Shown here piece after piece: positions 5,564 to 6,180 of a DNA stretch of 6,180 nucleotides. Origin of the DNA: Acidimicrobiaceae bacterium UBA2093. GTDB lineage: Bacteria > Actinomycetota > Acidimicrobiia > Acidimicrobiales > Ilumatobacteraceae. A program made the position numbers and the translations under genes. The notes beneath the pieces are model-generated. The model searched no databases. It saw only the letters and a list, made by a program, of their open reading frames with translations, and was not told where the DNA came from. Where the stretch lies: assembly GCA_002331255.1 (NCBI GenBank), contig DCZD01000046.1, positions 4,162 through 10,341 of the forward strand. The letters are read 5' to 3'. The first letter of the stretch is position 1. The number at the start of each line of letters is the position of its first letter.

Positions 5564-6180
5564 GATTTATGTGCCGGTTGCCGCAGTCGCCCGGAGGCCG
5601 TGGTGGACATGGCGTTGGCAATGAGCTCGCCCACGGTGTCAATCAACTGATCCACGGAAACTTCAGGAGGCAGTTTGTTTACGAGCGGCCCATCAATCAG
5701 CAGGGTTGCAAGCCCGTGTGCTTGGGACCAGAGGAGAACCGGCAATGCAATCGACTCAGATGGCGTCTTCTCACGTGGGTCGACACGGGCGGCGAAATCT
5801 AAGAGCACAAGGAACGCATCGTCTGCTGCTCGTCGCGTGGCTTCGTGGGAAGTGACACCGCAGATGTCTGAGCGAAACATGACCTTGAAGTGACCTTGAT
5901 GACCAAAAGCAAATTTGACATATGCGCGTAGGCAATCGTTCAAGGGCTGTGTCGTCGAGTCAAGAGTCGAACGGAACTGTTCGCTGAAGATCCGGAACCC
6001 TTCTTCGGCGATTGCTGCAAAAATTCCTGCGCGGTCGATGTAATGGTGGTACGGCGCTTGGTGGCTGATGTTCGCACGACGTGCGACTTCACGCATTGAG
6101 AGTGCATCAGGGCCTTCATCGGCAATGATTGCAATCGCAGCGTCGAGAACGAGCCGCTTGACGTCTCCGTGTGCGAGATT
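5551..6180 (-). CDS. TetR/AcrR-family transcriptional regulator with WHG-type C-terminal domain (5' end cut by window edge)
   Basis: A partial gene: 209 residues are visible and the frame is still open at base 6180, so the true start lies beyond the edge. An internal ATG at 6096 falls inside the DNA-binding domain and is not a credible start. Visible residues 6-66 form the TetR_N domain: helix 1 DVKRLVLDAAIAIIADEG, then the helix-turn-helix ALSMREVARRANISHQAPYHHY (26-47). The APYHHY recognition-helix end is typical of TetR proteins with a WHG domain. The C-terminal ligand and dimer domain holds WSQAHGLATLLIDGPL (151-166), the W, H, G motif of that subgroup. The tail is basic (RLRQPAHKSRPK). 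Members usually repress nearby genes and release DNA on binding a small ligand, which cannot be predicted here. It is 82 bases upstream of the peroxiredoxin gene on the same strand, and the dyad in that gap is its most likely local target, by inference. Confidence 0.92.
   Translation of the reverse strand, partial: NLAHGDVKRLVLDAAIAIIADEGPDALSMREVARRANISHQAPYHHYIDRAGIFAAIAEEGFRIFSEQFRSTLDSTTQPLNDCLRAYVKFAFGHQGHFKVMFRSDICGVTSHEATRRAADDAFLVLLDFAARVDPREKTPSESIALPVLLWSQAHGLATLLIDGPLVNKLPPEVSVDQLIDTVGELIANAMSTTASGRLRQPAHKSRPK

Noticed and set aside
5133..5624. Plus-strand open frame of 163 codons crossing the peroxiredoxin and its upstream region
   Set aside because: It runs antisense to the peroxiredoxin active-site region, across its ribosome binding site and into the tetR end, with no domain features.
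5551..6096. TetR gene starting at the internal ATG 6096
   Set aside because: This start would remove helix 1 and part of the helix-turn-helix; the frame continues upstream with a typical TetR N-terminus to the window edge.

Overview
The window looks like chromosomal DNA from a GC-rich, probably actinobacterial genome. Three things suggest this: the Nei2-like glycosylase, a small split-barrel flavin/F420-type protein, and a two-gene exporter with a fused ten-helix permease. Gene packing is tight (gaps of about 6 to 90 bases). An Acidimicrobiia-like host is possible, but that is a guess from protein style; no rRNA or marker gene is present. No mobile element, CRISPR array, tRNA or rRNA was seen.

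Layout: one plus-strand gene lies at the left, a formamidopyrimidine-DNA glycosylase/endonuclease VIII family protein (91-993). It converges on a run of five minus-strand genes. In their reading order (right to left) these are a TetR-family regulator cut by the right edge (6180-5551), a 1-Cys peroxiredoxin (5468-4830), an ABC ATPase (4748-3963), its large FtsX/MacB-like permease (3956-1413) and a small pyridoxamine-phosphate-oxidase-like protein (1402-1013). The last three are 6 and 10 bases apart and almost certainly form one transcript. The peroxiredoxin is probably a separate unit: a strong hairpin, fully paired only in the minus-strand RNA, lies directly after its stop.

The gene roles suggest a housekeeping and stress theme: removal of oxidised bases from DNA, peroxide removal, an envelope export or lipoprotein/lipid-type ABC system, and a flavin or F420-dependent reductase or oxidase. 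The regulator sits directly upstream of the peroxiredoxin. The gap between them holds a 22-bp near-perfect inverted repeat just before the peroxiredoxin ribosome binding site, the best regulatory lead in the window.

I see no clearly new system. The points most worth checking are the short non-coding elements (the dyad at 5486-5507, the strand-asymmetric hairpin at 4782-4814 and the 16-bp perfect palindrome at 1001-1016) and the extended C-terminus of the glycosylase.
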